NCBI GenBank assembly: GCA_964495385.1
Contig: CAZBVO010000014.1
Location: 1-38,251 of the forward strand
Source: CAG-1138 sp964495385
GTDB taxonomy: Bacteria; Bacillota; Clostridia; Christensenellales; CAG-917
Direction of reading: 5' to 3'
DNA length: 38,251 nt
Each line of letters starts with the position of its first letter. Position 1 is the first letter of the stretch. Of this stretch, positions 8,138-15,587 are shown piece after piece. The translations under genes were made by a program, and so were the position numbers. The notes under the pieces were generated by a model. It did no database searches. It saw only the letters and a program-made list of their open reading frames with translations, and was not told the origin of the DNA.

Positions 8138-9385
8138 ATGATTAGCATTCCTAAAGGTACCAAGGACGTACTGCCATCCGAAAGTTACAAATGGCACTAC
8201 GTCGAGGACGATATACGAAAAGTTGCGGGGCTGTTCGGTCTTTCCGAAATCCGCACGCCGACGTTCGAACACACCGAACTGTTTTTGAGGGGAGTGGGCG
8301 AAACGACGGACATAGTCAACAAGGAAATGTACACTTTCACCGACAAAGGCGACAGAAGCATGACCTTGAAGCCGGAAGGCACTGCAGGCGTTGCGAGAAG
8401 CTATGTCGAAAACGGGTTGGCAAATTTACCGATGCCGGTCAAAATGTTTTATATGACTCCCGTTTTCCGCTACGAAAGGCCGCAGGCAGGCAGACTTAGG
8501 GAACACCACCAATTCGGCGTTGAAATTTACGGTTCCGATTTGCCGTCGGCCGACGTCGAGGCCATTTCGGTGGCAAAAACGCTGTTCGACACCGTCGGGC
8601 TTAAAAAACTCGAGCTTAACCTCAACAGCATAGGTTGCCCGAAATGCCGCAAAGAATACAATGCCGCACTCAAAGGCTATTTGAAAGACAACGTTCAAAA
8701 CATGTGCGCATCTTGCAAGGAGCGTTTTGAAAAAAATCCTTTGCGTATTCTCGATTGCAAGGAACCTAAATGCAAGGAAATAACCAAAAACGCACCTACC
8801 ACCATCGAATTTTTGTGCGACGATTGCAAAAATCACTTTGACGGAGTCAAAAAAGGGTTGGAACTTTTGGAAATCCCGTACGTCGTCAATCCGCAAATAG
8901 TCAGGGGATTGGATTATTACACTCGCACCGTGTTTGAATTTGTCAGCACCGATATAGGCGCGCAGGGCACCGTATGCGGCGGCGGACGTTACAACAACCT
9001 TGTCGAGCAGGTGGGCGGAAAACCTACTCCGGCAGTCGGTTTCGGAATGGGCATCGAAAGGCTTCTGAACGTTTTGGAGGCGTTGAATTTGCTTCCGTCC
9101 AATCACGAAAACGTCAAAGTTTACGTGGCTCCGATAGGCGAAGCGGCAACGGATACGGCCAGAGTTTTGGTGGCAAAACTTCGAAAAGCAGGCGTTTCGG
9201 CAGACACCGACCTTGCCGGCAGAAGCGTAAAGGCACAAATGAAATACGCCGACAAAATAGGCGCAAGATACACGCTTTGCTTGGGCGACGACGAAATTCA
9301 GCGCGGCGTCGCATCACTTAAGAACATGCTTTCGGGCGAGAGCGTCGAAGTTAATCTCGAAAGCCTTTCAAATTACAAATTTTAA
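8138..9385 (+). CDS. hisS: Histidyl-tRNA synthetase
   Basis: Class II synthetase that charges tRNA-His. The N terminus MISIPKGTKDVLP and the motif 2 region (FRYERPQAGRLREHHQFG) are typical, as are the histidine-binding GLDYYTRTVFE and the late GFGMGIERL motif. Between roughly residues 165 and 240 lies a cysteine-rich insertion with CPKC, CASC, CKEPKC and CDDC, a form I associate with Clostridia. 415 residues. ATG 8138 was chosen because TAGGAGA lies at 8125-8131; an upstream in-frame start inside hslU has no such site. There is no room for a T-box leader (10-nt gap), so expression depends on the upstream run. Confidence 0.96.
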   Translation: MISIPKGTKDVLPSESYKWHYVEDDIRKVAGLFGLSEIRTPTFEHTELFLRGVGETTDIVNKEMYTFTDKGDRSMTLKPEGTAGVARSYVENGLANLPMPVKMFYMTPVFRYERPQAGRLREHHQFGVEIYGSDLPSADVEAISVAKTLFDTVGLKKLELNLNSIGCPKCRKEYNAALKGYLKDNVQNMCASCKERFEKNPLRILDCKEPKCKEITKNAPTTIEFLCDDCKNHFDGVKKGLELLEIPYVVNPQIVRGLDYYTRTVFEFVSTDIGAQGTVCGGGRYNNLVEQVGGKPTPAVGFGMGIERLLNVLEALNLLPSNHENVKVYVAPIGEAATDTARVLVAKLRKAGVSADTDLAGRSVKAQMKYADKIGARYTLCLGDDEIQRGVASLKNMLSGESVEVNLESLSNYKF

Positions 9386-9402
9386 GTAAGAGGAATACAT
9401 CT

Positions 9403-11220
9403 ATGGCAGAATTTATCAACGGTTTGAAAAGGACCGATATGTGCGGCGAACTTACTGCCGCAGACGAGGGCAAAAAAGTTGTCGTCATGGGCTTTGCGGC
9501 CAAGGTCAGAAACCTCGGTAACCTCATTTTTATCGATTTAAGAGATCGCACAGGGCTTGTGCAGATTGCTTTTGACGGCTCCAAAAACGCCGATTTGTTT
9601 GACAAAGCGGTTGAAGTGGGCAACGAATACGTGCTTGCCGTGGCAGGTACGGTGCAGCTCAGAACGGGCAAGAACGTCAACCCTAACATGAAAACGGGCG
9701 AGGTTGAAATCCTTGCTTCGGAAGTCAGAATTTTGAACGAAGCCGAAAACCCTCCGTTCTTTATTCAGGACGACGTCAACACTCGCGAAAGTTTGCGTTT
9801 GCAGTACCGTTATCTCGATTTGAGACGTCCGTATTTGCAAAATTTGCTGATGCTCAGAAGCAAAATCGCTCATTCCACTCGCAACTATTTGGCGGAAAAC
9901 GGTTTTTTGGAAATCGAAACTCCGTGCCTTGGCAAATCTTCGCCTGAGGGCGCAAGAGACTATCTCGTGCCTAGCCGCGTACATCCGGGTGCGTTTTACG
10001 CGCTTCCACAAAGTCCGCAGCTTTACAAACAGCTTTTGATGGTTGCCGGATACGACCGCTACTATCAAATCGCACGTTGCTTCAGAGACGAGGACCTCAG
10101 GGCCAACCGTCAGCCTGAATTTACTCAAATTGACATCGAAATGAGTTACGTCGAGCGCGACGAGGACGTTATGCAGGTTGCAGAAGGCCTCATCAAACGC
10201 ATTTTTAAGGACGTCAAGGGCATCGATTACGGCGACGAACCGTTCAGAAGAATGACTTGGCAAGAAGGTATGGACCGTTTCGGCAGCGACAAACCGGACA
10301 CCCGTTTCGGCTTGGAACTTCAAAACGTTTCGGACGTGGTCAAAAATTGCGGTTTCTCGGTGTTTACCTCTGCGCTCGAAAATCCGAAGAGGGGCAGTGT
10401 AAGGGCAATAGTCGTGCCTGGCGGTGCGGATAAGTTTACCAGAAAGGAAATCGACAAACTTTCCGATTTCGTCAAGGATTACGGCGCAAAAGGCCTTGCT
10501 TGGGCGGCACTTAAAGAGGGCGGAACCACCTCGAGTTTCTACAAATTCCTCACGGCGGACGAAATAAGCGCATTGGAAGCTAAGCTCGGCGCAAAAACCG
10601 GCGACCTGGTTTTCGTTGTCGCATCCAACAAAAACAAAGTGGTTTACGACAGCTTGGGCGCACTCAGGTTGGAACTTGCAAAGAGGCTTGACCTCATCCC
10701 TGACCGCTACGACATTTTGTGGATCAAGGATTTCCCTCTTATGGAATACAGCGACGAAGACGGCCGTTACTATGCAACGCACCATCCGTTCACCATGCCT
10801 AACATCGACGATTTGCCGCTTTTGGACAACTTCGACACCATCGGCGACGCAAGAGCAGTGGCTTACGACCTCGTCATCAACGGTCAGGAAGCGGGCGGCG
10901 GTTCCATCCGTATTCACCATCAGGATTTGCAACATCGTATGTTCACGTTGCTCGGCCTTACCGAGGAAACCATCAAGGAACGCTTCGGCTACTTTATCGA
11001 AGCCTTCAAATACGGCGCACCGCCTCACGGAGGTTTGGCATTCGGTCTGGACAGACTCGTTATGCTTTTGGGCGGCACCGACAACATTAAGGACGTTATT
11101 GCCTTCCCGAAAGTGCAAAACGCAAGCTGCTTGATGAGCGGAGCTCCGGATTTTGTCGAGGATCAGCAACTTACCGACCTTTCCATTGCGGTAACCAAAA
11201 AAGAAAACAGAGAGGAATAA
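9403..11220 (+). CDS. aspS: Aspartyl-tRNA synthetase, bacterial type
   Basis: Class II synthetase for tRNA-Asp. It has an N-terminal OB-fold anticodon-binding domain (to about residue 110), the catalytic core with SPEGARDYLVPSR, ALPQSPQLYKQLLM and ARCFRDEDLRANRQPEFTQ, a bacterial-specific GAD insertion in the middle, and the C-terminal motif 3 FGLDRLVMLLGG. At 605 residues it is the long bacterial form. Whether it also charges tRNA-Asn depends on gatCAB elsewhere and cannot be judged here. hisS-aspS adjacency is standard in Firmicutes. The stop lies one base before the trxA start. Confidence 0.97.
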   Translation: MAEFINGLKRTDMCGELTAADEGKKVVVMGFAAKVRNLGNLIFIDLRDRTGLVQIAFDGSKNADLFDKAVEVGNEYVLAVAGTVQLRTGKNVNPNMKTGEVEILASEVRILNEAENPPFFIQDDVNTRESLRLQYRYLDLRRPYLQNLLMLRSKIAHSTRNYLAENGFLEIETPCLGKSSPEGARDYLVPSRVHPGAFYALPQSPQLYKQLLMVAGYDRYYQIARCFRDEDLRANRQPEFTQIDIEMSYVERDEDVMQVAEGLIKRIFKDVKGIDYGDEPFRRMTWQEGMDRFGSDKPDTRFGLELQNVSDVVKNCGFSVFTSALENPKRGSVRAIVVPGGADKFTRKEIDKLSDFVKDYGAKGLAWAALKEGGTTSSFYKFLTADEISALEAKLGAKTGDLVFVVASNKNKVVYDSLGALRLELAKRLDLIPDRYDILWIKDFPLMEYSDEDGRYYATHHPFTMPNIDDLPLLDNFDTIGDARAVAYDLVINGQEAGGGSIRIHHQDLQHRMFTLLGLTEETIKERFGYFIEAFKYGAPPHGGLAFGLDRLVMLLGGTDNIKDVIAFPKVQNASCLMSGAPDFVEDQQLTDLSIAVTKKENREE

Positions 11221-11221
11221 T

Positions 11222-11530
11222 ATGAAAATAACTTCTACCGAACAATTCAACAGCCTTATTGCGGCAGACAAACCCGTGGTAATCGACTTCTGGGCAACCT
11301 GGTGCGGACCTTGCAGAATGTTTGCGCCGGTGTTCGAGGCGGCTTCCGAAAAGCACGACGACATAGTTTTTGCCAAAGTCGACGTCGACGAGCTCGAAGG
11401 GCTTGCCGAAAGCCTCGGCATCAGCTATATCCCAACCATAATGCTTTACAAAAACGGAGTTCGACTTGACGAGTTCGTCGGCCCGAAAAGCGAAGCAGAT
11501 TTTGAAGAGTTCTTAAAACAAGCACTCTAA
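11222..11530 (+). CDS. trxA: Thioredoxin
   Basis: A 102-residue cytosolic thioredoxin with the redox motif WCGPC (C28, C31) in DFWATWCGPCRMFAP, the buried acidic residue D22 and the cis-proline loop YIPT. It reduces protein disulfides. No signal peptide or lipobox is present. It begins one base after the aspS stop with GAGGA as ribosome site, so it is the last gene of the comM-led run. A strong terminator follows 8 nt after its stop. Several thioredoxin paralogues are common in Clostridia, so whether this is the main one is not known. Confidence 0.94.
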   Translation: MKITSTEQFNSLIAADKPVVIDFWATWCGPCRMFAPVFEAASEKHDDIVFAKVDVDELEGLAESLGISYIPTIMLYKNGVRLDEFVGPKSEADFEEFLKQAL

Positions 11531-11538
11531 TATGAAAC

Positions 11539-11566
11539 AAAAAACCCGCATTTCTGCGGGTTTTTT
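11539..11566. terminator. Bidirectional intrinsic terminator between trxA and the 109-aa gene
   Basis: AAAACCCGCA - TTTC - TGCGGGTTTT forms a 10-bp hairpin with A and T tracts on both sides. It can end trxA transcription on the + strand and the small convergent gene on the minus strand. Confidence 0.9.
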
Positions 11567-11568
11567 GG

Positions 11569-11898
11569 TTATTTTGTTTTTTCCATAAGTTTTTTTAGGG
11601 CCGCGTTTATTTCGTTGGGCGCAGGGCAAACGTCGGAAACGTTGTCGGAATCGGCAGTTTCGGCAGTTTTTATCAAGTCTTTTTTTGATTCGGACAAAGC
11701 GGCAAACATCGACATGACGGCTTTTGTGTTGTCGTCTAAGGGAAGCAAGTTTAAAAGGTCGGCAGGGTTGCCGCTTTTTATTTTTTCGATTGCTTCGGTC
11801 AGTTTTTTAACGTCGATTTGCCTGCCCGGTTGCGACGGCGAGGTTGCGCCTCGGCTTTTAAGCGCCAACATAAGCGGAAGAATTTGCCCAAGATTCAT
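11569..11898 (-). CDS. Hypothetical 109-residue protein
   Basis: I do not recognise a family. The start is the ATG at 11898-11896, preceded on the minus strand by an AAAGGTGA ribosome site. The product begins with a hydrophobic helix (MNLGQILPLMLALKSRG), then a proline/serine linker, a leucine-rich stretch containing LLNLLPLDDNTKAVMSMF, and a charged C-terminal helix ending LKKLMEKTK. The hydrophobic start is too short and not followed by a signal cleavage site, so it is more likely an amphipathic or membrane-touching helix. It shares a 60-bp divergent region with the next small gene and its protease partner, and converges on trxA. The good ribosome site and terminator argue that it is a real gene. 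Confidence 0.72.
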   Translation of the reverse strand: MNLGQILPLMLALKSRGATSPSQPGRQIDVKKLTEAIEKIKSGNPADLLNLLPLDDNTKAVMSMFAALSESKKDLIKTAETADSDNVSDVCPAPNEINAALKKLMEKTK

Positions 11899-11958
11899 AA
11901 AATCACCTTTCACACGGTCAGTATATGACGAATATAAATGATGAGTGCGGAGGTTAAT

Positions 11959-12264
11959 ATGGATTTTAAAGACTTTTCGATGCGACAAAAACAGCAAACG
12001 CCGTCGGGCGGCAACAAAAATGCCTGCGGCAACGTAAAATACGGCACGCCGCTTACCGAACGTCAGGTGCGGCAAACGGTGGACGGCCTTCAGGGGAAAA
12101 GCGAATCGGAGTTGATGTCGGAAATTTTCAAGAGGGCGGATGCGGCAAAGGCGGAAGGGAATTTCGACCTCGAGGCCATTCGGCGTGCCGCCGACGGAAT
12201 AAGGCCGATGCTGACCGCAGAGCAGCAACTAAAGCTCGACGGCATTTTGGAGGCACTGAAATAG
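11959..12264 (+). CDS. Hypothetical 101-residue protein upstream of the protease
   Basis: Not recognised. ATG 11959 is preceded by GGAGG (11949-11953) at 5 nt, which favours it over the ATG at 11938. The N-terminal third is polar and flexible (QKQQTPSGGNKNACG); the rest is predicted helical and charged (LMSEIFKRADAAKAEGNFD, then LTAEQQLKLDGILEAL). It has no signal peptide or membrane segment. Its stop codon directly abuts the GTG start of the S8 peptidase, so the two are co-translated. Possible roles are inhibitor, chaperone-like partner or substrate of that peptidase, but this is inferred from position only. Confidence 0.72.
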   Translation: MDFKDFSMRQKQQTPSGGNKNACGNVKYGTPLTERQVRQTVDGLQGKSESELMSEIFKRADAAKAEGNFDLEAIRRAADGIRPMLTAEQQLKLDGILEALK

Positions 12265-13293
12265 GTGTCTAAAGAGGTCATAATTTACCTTAAAAGTTTA
12301 AGCTACGCAAAGCGTTTGCCCTCGGATTTTAAGATAAAAAGGGTGTATCCGTTTATACGGGCGGTGGGTGCGACTTGCGACGACGGTTTTGAGACCGAAA
12401 AATTGCCCTACGTCGAGCATATCGCTTGCGGCGGCAGAGTGTTTGCGCTTCGTCAAAATGCTCGTTTAGGGGCAAATTCAAGGCCCGTTTTGCCAAAAAT
12501 CGGCAGAGGCGGCAGGGGCGTAGGCATTTGCATTATGGACACCGGCGTGCAACCGCATCCCGATTTCGTAATGCCCAGAAACAGAATAATCGCTTTCAAA
12601 GATATAGACGGCAATTTGTCCGACGTTTACGACGACAACGGTCACGGAACCTTTGTTGCCGGGGTTGCCGCAGGAGGTGGCGTGGCTTCGGGAGGGGAGT
12701 TTTCGGGCGTTGCGCATTCGGCAAGTATAATTGCCTTAAAAGTTATAGGCGCAAGCGGTCAATGCGGCCTGTTCGGCGTTTTGGACGGGATGCAATGGAT
12801 TGCGGACAACCACCGAAAATACGGCATAAAAGTCGTTTGCATGTCCTTCGGGGCAACCAGGGTGGATTATGCCGATCCGCTCGAAAGAGGTGCCGAAGTG
12901 CTTGTAAAAAACGGAATAACGGTGGTTGCTTCGGCAGGAAACAGCGGCGAGGACGGAGTGAAATCGCCGGGAAGCTCCAAAAAAGTTTTAACGGTTGGGA
13001 GTGTGGATGATGATAATCGTGTTGCTACTTTTTCGTCTTACGGTGAAATTGGCGGCAGTTTTAAGCCGGAAATATATGCGCCCGGCGTCGGCGTAAGCGG
13101 AGTCGGGAGGGGAAAGGAACTGTATGTAAAAATGTCCGGGACGTCGGTTTCGGCGCCGTTTGTTGCAGGTGCGGCCGCGCTTGTTTACGAGAGATATCCC
13201 TCGGCCGAGCCTTGGCAAGTCAAGTTTCTTTTGACTAAATTGGCCGACGATTTCGGGGGCGTAAAAGTGCTAAACCTTGAAAAACTTAGGTAA
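12265..13293 (+). CDS. AprX-like intracellular subtilisin (S8 peptidase)
   Basis: A 342-residue serine endopeptidase of family S8. The catalytic triad is intact: D92 in IMDTGVQPHPDF, H127 in DDNGHGTFVAG and S294 in MSGTSVSAPFVAGA, with oxyanion N226 in SAGNSG. The segment RIIAFKDIDG...DDNGHGT resembles the B. subtilis cytoplasmic protease AprX. There is no signal peptide, so it should act inside the cell. The first 85 or so residues form an N-terminal extension that could be a propeptide. Start is GTG 12265, immediately after the preceding stop; GGAGG at 12249-12253 is 11 nt away, slightly long. No transmembrane segment. Its physiological substrate is unknown; turnover of proteins in stationary phase or sporulation is plausible. 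Confidence 0.9.
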   Translation: MSKEVIIYLKSLSYAKRLPSDFKIKRVYPFIRAVGATCDDGFETEKLPYVEHIACGGRVFALRQNARLGANSRPVLPKIGRGGRGVGICIMDTGVQPHPDFVMPRNRIIAFKDIDGNLSDVYDDNGHGTFVAGVAAGGGVASGGEFSGVAHSASIIALKVIGASGQCGLFGVLDGMQWIADNHRKYGIKVVCMSFGATRVDYADPLERGAEVLVKNGITVVASAGNSGEDGVKSPGSSKKVLTVGSVDDDNRVATFSSYGEIGGSFKPEIYAPGVGVSGVGRGKELYVKMSGTSVSAPFVAGAAALVYERYPSAEPWQVKFLLTKLADDFGGVKVLNLEKLR

Positions 13294-13316
13294 AGTGTTC
13301 TAAAAAAAGTCGATTT

Positions 13317-14474
13317 TTAGAATACAAAGCCCTTTTCTTGGCAAATTTTGTCGGAAATCGCTGTCAATGCCTTGATGAGCTTTTTGGCTTGCTTTAAGGT
13401 GTTGTCCGCCCCCACGCTTATTCTGACCGCTCCGGATTCGAGCGTGCCGAGCATATTGTGCGTAAGCGGTGCGCAGTGAAGCCCGGTGCGCACGGCAATT
13501 TTGTATTTTCGGTTTAACACGTCGCCCACCGTCGTGCTGTCTGCGCCTTTTAGGTTAAACGAAATTATGCCCGACAGGTTTGACGGATTTGTGTAAAGAA
13601 CGGAGGTCGGAAGCTTTTGCAATTCTTTTAGGATGTAATCCGAAACCTCGGCAATTTTTTTGCGGTTGCGGTCGACGTCGGCAAAGCTTTGTTTCGCACC
13701 CTCAAAAAGGGCGGCGATACCCGTTGCGTTTAGCGTGCCTGCCTCCAAACTTTCCGGAGGGGTGTGCGGCATGTACACGCTGTCGCTGTTTGTCCCCGTG
13801 CCGCCGTAAAGCAGGGGCTTGATTTTTAAATTGCGCTTAAATATCAAAAAGCCCGTTCCTTGCGGACCGTGCAGGCCTTTGTGGCCGGGTGCGGCAAGCA
13901 TGGTAAGATTGAATTTTTCAAAATCGACGTCGACGTTGGGTATTGCCTGAGCGCCGTCGGCAAGCAACATCACGCCGTTGGCGGCACAAATTTCCCCGAT
14001 CGTTTTAAGGTCAGTGATTTCGCCCGTGACGTTGCTTTGTGCGGTAATTGCGGCAAGGTAGGTGTCGTCGGTCAGCATACGTTCGAAGTGTTTCGGGTTG
14101 ATTTTTCCCGAGCGGTCGGGGTTTAAAACCGACAAAGTAATGAGGCCTTCGTCTTTAAGTTTAAACAGGGGACGCAGAACGCTGTTGTGTTCGAGGGCGG
14201 TGGTTACGACGTGTTTGCCTTCAACAACCGTTCCGAATATCGCAAGGTTCAGAGCCTCGGTGCAGTTTTTTGTAAAAACCAATTCGCCGCAATCGGTTGC
14301 GCCGAGCTTGTCGAGCAAAAATGCACGGGTGTTTTCGCAAACGAGACTGGATTTAATGGACTCATCGTGCGCGCCTCTGCCGGGATTTGCGCTGTTTTTG
14401 AATGCTTTTACCAATTCTTTGGCCGCCGCTTTGGGTTTAAAACGGGACGTTGCGGCATTGTCGAAATAAATCAT
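13317..14474 (-). CDS. Cysteine desulfurase-family aminotransferase (class V, EF2568-like)
   Basis: A PLP enzyme of 385 residues that removes sulfur (or selenium) from cysteine (or selenocysteine) as an enzyme-bound persulfide. It has the PLP lysine K199 in APGHKGLHGPQGTG, the stacking histidine H96 in LEHNSVLRP, D173-GAQ in LADGAQAIPN, and the persulfide-carrying C334 in RTGLHCAPLTHN. Sequence style fits the Clostridial/Enterococcal EF2568 group rather than IscS or SufS. ATG 14474 is chosen because GGAGG lies just before it. The gene runs opposite to its neighbours and is divergent from a DUF3343 gene, a context seen with sulfur/selenium transfer. The final acceptor is not identifiable here. 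Confidence 0.88.
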   Translation of the reverse strand: MIYFDNAATSRFKPKAAAKELVKAFKNSANPGRGAHDESIKSSLVCENTRAFLLDKLGATDCGELVFTKNCTEALNLAIFGTVVEGKHVVTTALEHNSVLRPLFKLKDEGLITLSVLNPDRSGKINPKHFERMLTDDTYLAAITAQSNVTGEITDLKTIGEICAANGVMLLADGAQAIPNVDVDFEKFNLTMLAAPGHKGLHGPQGTGFLIFKRNLKIKPLLYGGTGTNSDSVYMPHTPPESLEAGTLNATGIAALFEGAKQSFADVDRNRKKIAEVSDYILKELQKLPTSVLYTNPSNLSGIISFNLKGADSTTVGDVLNRKYKIAVRTGLHCAPLTHNMLGTLESGAVRISVGADNTLKQAKKLIKALTAISDKICQEKGFVF

Positions 14475-14506
14475 GATTCCTCCGTAACTAATGAAATTTG
14501 TTTTCA

Positions 14507-14535
14507 ATATAATATATTGTAAGCATCCAAGACAA
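14507..14535 (-). promoter_or_regulatory. Possible promoter of the cysteine desulfurase gene
   Basis: Read on the minus strand, TTGTCT, a 17-bp spacer and TTATAT place a transcript start about 25 nt before the ATG at 14474. The AT-rich block around it (ATATAATATATTG) gives several other -10 choices, so the exact boxes are uncertain. Confidence 0.35.
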
Positions 14536-14596
14536 ATTCCAAGGCGGCCGCATTCGCCCCGACCTGATTGAGCTACATAAAACGTCGAGGTGAATC

Positions 14597-14857
14597 ATGA
14601 CATATCTTCTTATTGCATTTCGTTCGAGGGCGCACACGTTGAGATTTTACGATCTTTTGAGGTCGTATAAGGTCAAAGCAACGGTTGTAAATACGCCCAA
14701 AGAGGCAAGGATAGGATGCGGCATTTCGGTAAGATGCGACGAGAGCGGCTTAGGATATGTAAATCTGTCGCTTTTAAAGACGGGATTTTCGTCGTTTATC
14801 GGCGTGTTTAAGGTTACCGAAAACGGTTTTTTGCGCAGTTTCAAGCGGTTGTCCTAA
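14597..14857 (+). CDS. DUF3343 protein (putative Se/S carrier-like)
   Basis: An 86-residue protein matching the DUF3343 pattern: an N-terminal strand (YLLIAFRSRAHTLRFYDLL), the proline-containing turn NTPKEA, and the conserved CG pair at C41-G42 with a second cysteine at C47. The family is annotated as a putative selenium/sulfur carrier because its genes sit beside cysteine desulfurases and selD/yedF; biochemical proof is limited. GAGGTGA precedes the ATG. It is divergent from the desulfurase gene. No selD, selA or selB is seen in the window, so sulfur rather than selenium may be the cargo. Confidence 0.75.
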   Translation: MTYLLIAFRSRAHTLRFYDLLRSYKVKATVVNTPKEARIGCGISVRCDESGLGYVNLSLLKTGFSSFIGVFKVTENGFLRSFKRLS

Positions 14858-15011
14858 ATGCGAAATCTGTCGGTAAAATTGAATAAAAAGTATTTTTTTG
14901 AATTTATTTGAATTTTTTACGAAAATCTATTATTTTCTCAAATTTGCCGCAGAAATCGCTTAAAATCGTTTAAAATCAAATATTTTCATACAAAATCGTT
15001 GATTTTTTAAA

Positions 15012-15040
15012 TTGACAGTAAAATTATTGTTTGTTATCGT
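15012..15040 (+). promoter_or_regulatory. Sigma-A-type promoter of the 113-aa gene
   Basis: TTGACA (15012-15017), a 17-bp spacer and TATCGT (15035-15040). Transcription would start near 15047, about 34 nt before the ATG at 15081. The rest of the preceding intergenic region (14858-15011) is very AT-rich, with repeated AAAATCG words and no gene that I can see. Confidence 0.55.
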
Positions 15041-15080
15041 TTTATGTGCAAAAAAGAGGGGAGAAATTCAACAGGGAAAG

Positions 15081-15422
15081 ATGGCGCAAAAATCAACGAT
15101 ATCGCAACTTGCACATACTGCAAAAAATCGCATTCGACAAGGATACGGATTTAGGGGAACGGCCGCCTTGGCACCCGATCCCAAAAGGATTTACGTCATA
15201 GAAAAATCGGTGGTTCCGGCGTTGGACGAGGTGGACTGTTATCGCATTTACGATGCCATTCTCGCTTCCGAGCAGGGCGTGGAAAGTCCTCTGAAAATGC
15301 TTATCGATTACGACTATTTAAACGGTTTGACGGCTGCCGAACGTCAGCGATACATATTCAAACTGTCCGAAGCATACGTCAGCGTTAAACGGCAACTGGA
15401 AAGCAAACGCGGCGTTAAGTGA
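15081..15422 (+). CDS. Hypothetical 113-residue protein
   Basis: No family recognised. ATG 15081 is used because the longer frame begins inside the promoter's -35 box and could not be translated. A GGGA motif lies only 5 nt upstream, with a better GGGGAG further away (about 15058-15063), so initiation may be weak. The protein is soluble: a basic N terminus (SQLAHTAKNRIRQGYGFRG), then a mainly helical region (DEVDCYRIYDAILASEQG; LTAAERQRYIFKLSEAYVS). It has its own promoter and its own terminator, so it is a stand-alone unit just upstream of pcrA. Confidence 0.7.
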   Translation: MAQKSTISQLAHTAKNRIRQGYGFRGTAALAPDPKRIYVIEKSVVPALDEVDCYRIYDAILASEQGVESPLKMLIDYDYLNGLTAAERQRYIFKLSEAYVSVKRQLESKRGVK

Positions 15423-15429
15423 AAAATTT

Positions 15430-15473
15430 AGGGGCTTGTCGCTTAAAATATCGGCGACGGCCTCTTTTTTTTT
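15430..15473 (+). terminator. Intrinsic terminator after the 113-aa gene
   Basis: AGGGGCTTGTCGC pairs with GCGACGGCCTCT (12 pairs, one bulged T, two G-T) around an AT-rich loop, followed by nine T. Confidence 0.85.
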
Positions 15474-15482
15474 GTCAGTCGT

Positions 15483-15511
15483 TTGGAGATTTTTATAAAA
15501 TGTGCTAAAAT
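15483..15511 (+). promoter_or_regulatory. Promoter of pcrA-ligA
   Basis: TTGGAG (15483-15488), 17 bp, TAAAAT (15506-15511) with an extended -10 TGTGC just before it. The shared word TGCTAAAATTGTT occurs again in the promoter at 19798-19826. Confidence 0.6.
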
Positions 15512-15587
15512 TGTTTTAAACGTCAAATAATAAAGAATTTCAAGCACCGATTTGCAACTTTGCAAACCGAGCTTTAGGGAATACGTT

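Noticed and set aside
8600..8850. Cysteine cluster in HisS as a fused zinc-finger or foreign domain
   Set aside because: This insertion is, to my knowledge, common in clostridial HisS and is in frame without disturbing the class II motifs.
9538..11421. A 627-codon minus-strand frame opposite aspS and trxA
   Set aside because: Shadow of aspS; no motifs, no ribosome site, and it would cross two real genes.
14858..15011. Short AT-rich words (AAAATCG) as a repeat array
   Set aside because: The spacing is irregular and the words are short; it is not a CRISPR or a tandem repeat and fits low-complexity intergenic DNA.
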